Shown piece by piece: positions 63,544 to 64,000 of a DNA stretch of 64,000 nt. The stretch's first letter is position 1. Each line of letters begins with the position of its first letter. Location of the stretch: NCBI RefSeq assembly GCF_003054705.1, contig NZ_QAYX01000017.1, forward strand, positions 1 through 64,000. Direction: 5' to 3'. This DNA comes from Opitutus sp. ER46. GTDB taxonomy: Bacteria > Verrucomicrobiota > Verrucomicrobiia > Opitutales > Opitutaceae. The notes beneath the pieces are model-generated. The model was not told where the DNA came from. It searched no databases and saw nothing but the letters and a program-made list of their open reading frames with translations. Position numbers and translations under genes: made by a program.

Positions 63544-64000
63544 ATGTCCTTCAAGAACCTGACCATCGGCAAGAAGATCGGCCTGGGCTTCGCGTTCACG
63601 CTGACGGTGCTCCTCGTCGTGGCCGTCATCGCCTACATTGCCCTGGGCGGCGCCGGCCGGCGACTGACCGCCTACGCCGGGAGCGCGCAGGAGACCTATG
63701 CCGCGGCGACACTCGAGACTTCGATGCAGTCGCTCAAGCTGCAGGTGAACGACTTTCTCGCGACCGGCAGCGCCGAGAGCATTGCCAACTGCGAGGCGGC
63801 CAAGAAGGCCCTTGACGCCGATCTCGACCAAGCCGCGAAACTGACCACCGATCCGGAGCGCGCCGCCCAAGTCACCGCCGCGCGCGGCCTGCTGGCGCAG
63901 TACTGGGCCGCGTTCAACGACCTGGTGACGAACCATCGGTCCCGCGTCTCGATTGAGAAGGACGTGCTTACCCCGCAACAGCAGGTGCTGGCGGACGGCC
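63544..64000 (+). CDS. Methyl-accepting chemotaxis protein (partial, runs off the window)
   Basis: The first 152 residues are visible. MSFKNLTIGKKIGLGFAFTLTVLLVVAVIAYIALGGAG is a membrane anchor typical of chemoreceptors. Helical periplasmic segments follow (ETYAAATLETSMQSLKLQVNDFLATG ... QAAKLTTDPERAAQVTAARGLLAQYWAAFNDLV), resembling a four-helix ligand domain. The signalling region lies beyond 64000, so the assignment rests on the N-terminus only. Confidence 0.75.
   Translation, partial: MSFKNLTIGKKIGLGFAFTLTVLLVVAVIAYIALGGAGRRLTAYAGSAQETYAAATLETSMQSLKLQVNDFLATGSAESIANCEAAKKALDADLDQAAKLTTDPERAAQVTAARGLLAQYWAAFNDLVTNHRSRVSIEKDVLTPQQQVLADG

Overview
The window is chromosomal DNA from a GC-rich Gram-negative bacterium. 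It carries lipid A kinase LpxK, a TonB-dependent receptor, an RND efflux system with an outer-membrane channel, and lipoproteins. A 51-residue small basic protein of a Chlamydiae/Verrucomicrobia-restricted type, and the general gene style, suggest Verrucomicrobiota, probably Opitutaceae. This assignment is inferred from protein character alone. I found no tRNA or rRNA gene, no insertion sequence with a transposase, and no CRISPR array.

Layout. 0-3.4 kb is an AT-richer, gene-poor accessory stretch with a GIY-YIG nuclease gene, a truncated second GIY-YIG gene, a secreted protein and a 21-bp tandem repeat. 3.4-11.5 kb holds a four-gene minus-strand unit (MarR regulator, adaptor lipoprotein, RND pump, TolC-type channel), then a LysR regulator and a winged-helix-like protein. 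11.5-19.3 kb has a URO-D-like protein, a methyltransferase-like protein, a radical SAM protein, a degenerate M14-peptidase-like protein and a GT-C-like membrane protein. 19.4-31 kb is mostly housekeeping: class V aminotransferase, lpxK, M29 aminopeptidase, adenosine deaminase, TonB receptor, RluD-type pseudouridine synthase, a MerR regulator with a standalone copy of its C-terminal domain, Ppx/GppA, RsmI and a 54-residue lipoprotein. 31-38.2 kb has malQ, a PocR/AraC regulator and a four-gene two-component cluster. 38.2-46.6 kb contains a tautomerase, a cupin, a split spermidine-synthase-like pair, a xylulokinase, an amine oxidase, an HTH/metallo-beta-lactamase fusion, an SDR and a coiled-coil/HTH protein. 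46.7-56.3 kb is a core-gene block: ruvX, HAD phosphatase, truA, comF, accD, folC, rpsP, trmD, rplS, dedA, small basic protein, cutA, rpoZ, smpB, trmL. 56.4-64 kb has a secreted protein, a LigD-type ligase, an isochorismatase-like hydrolase, a 1330-residue hybrid sensor kinase and the start of a chemotaxis receptor.

The most unusual content is between genes. From 12.8 to 39.5 kb many spacers carry arrays of a degenerate hexamer (GAGNAA, or GTGARA). In three of them a pyrimidine arm and a purine arm flank a GC-rich hairpin. Elsewhere there are palindrome pairs (15.9 and 43.0 kb), an octamer array (27.8 kb) and eight irregularly spaced copies of a CTGTCCCYGAT motif (47.9-48.2 kb). At protein level the notable points are an AccD lacking all four zinc-ribbon cysteines, an M14-like protein lacking zinc ligands, and the duplicated MerR effector domain.
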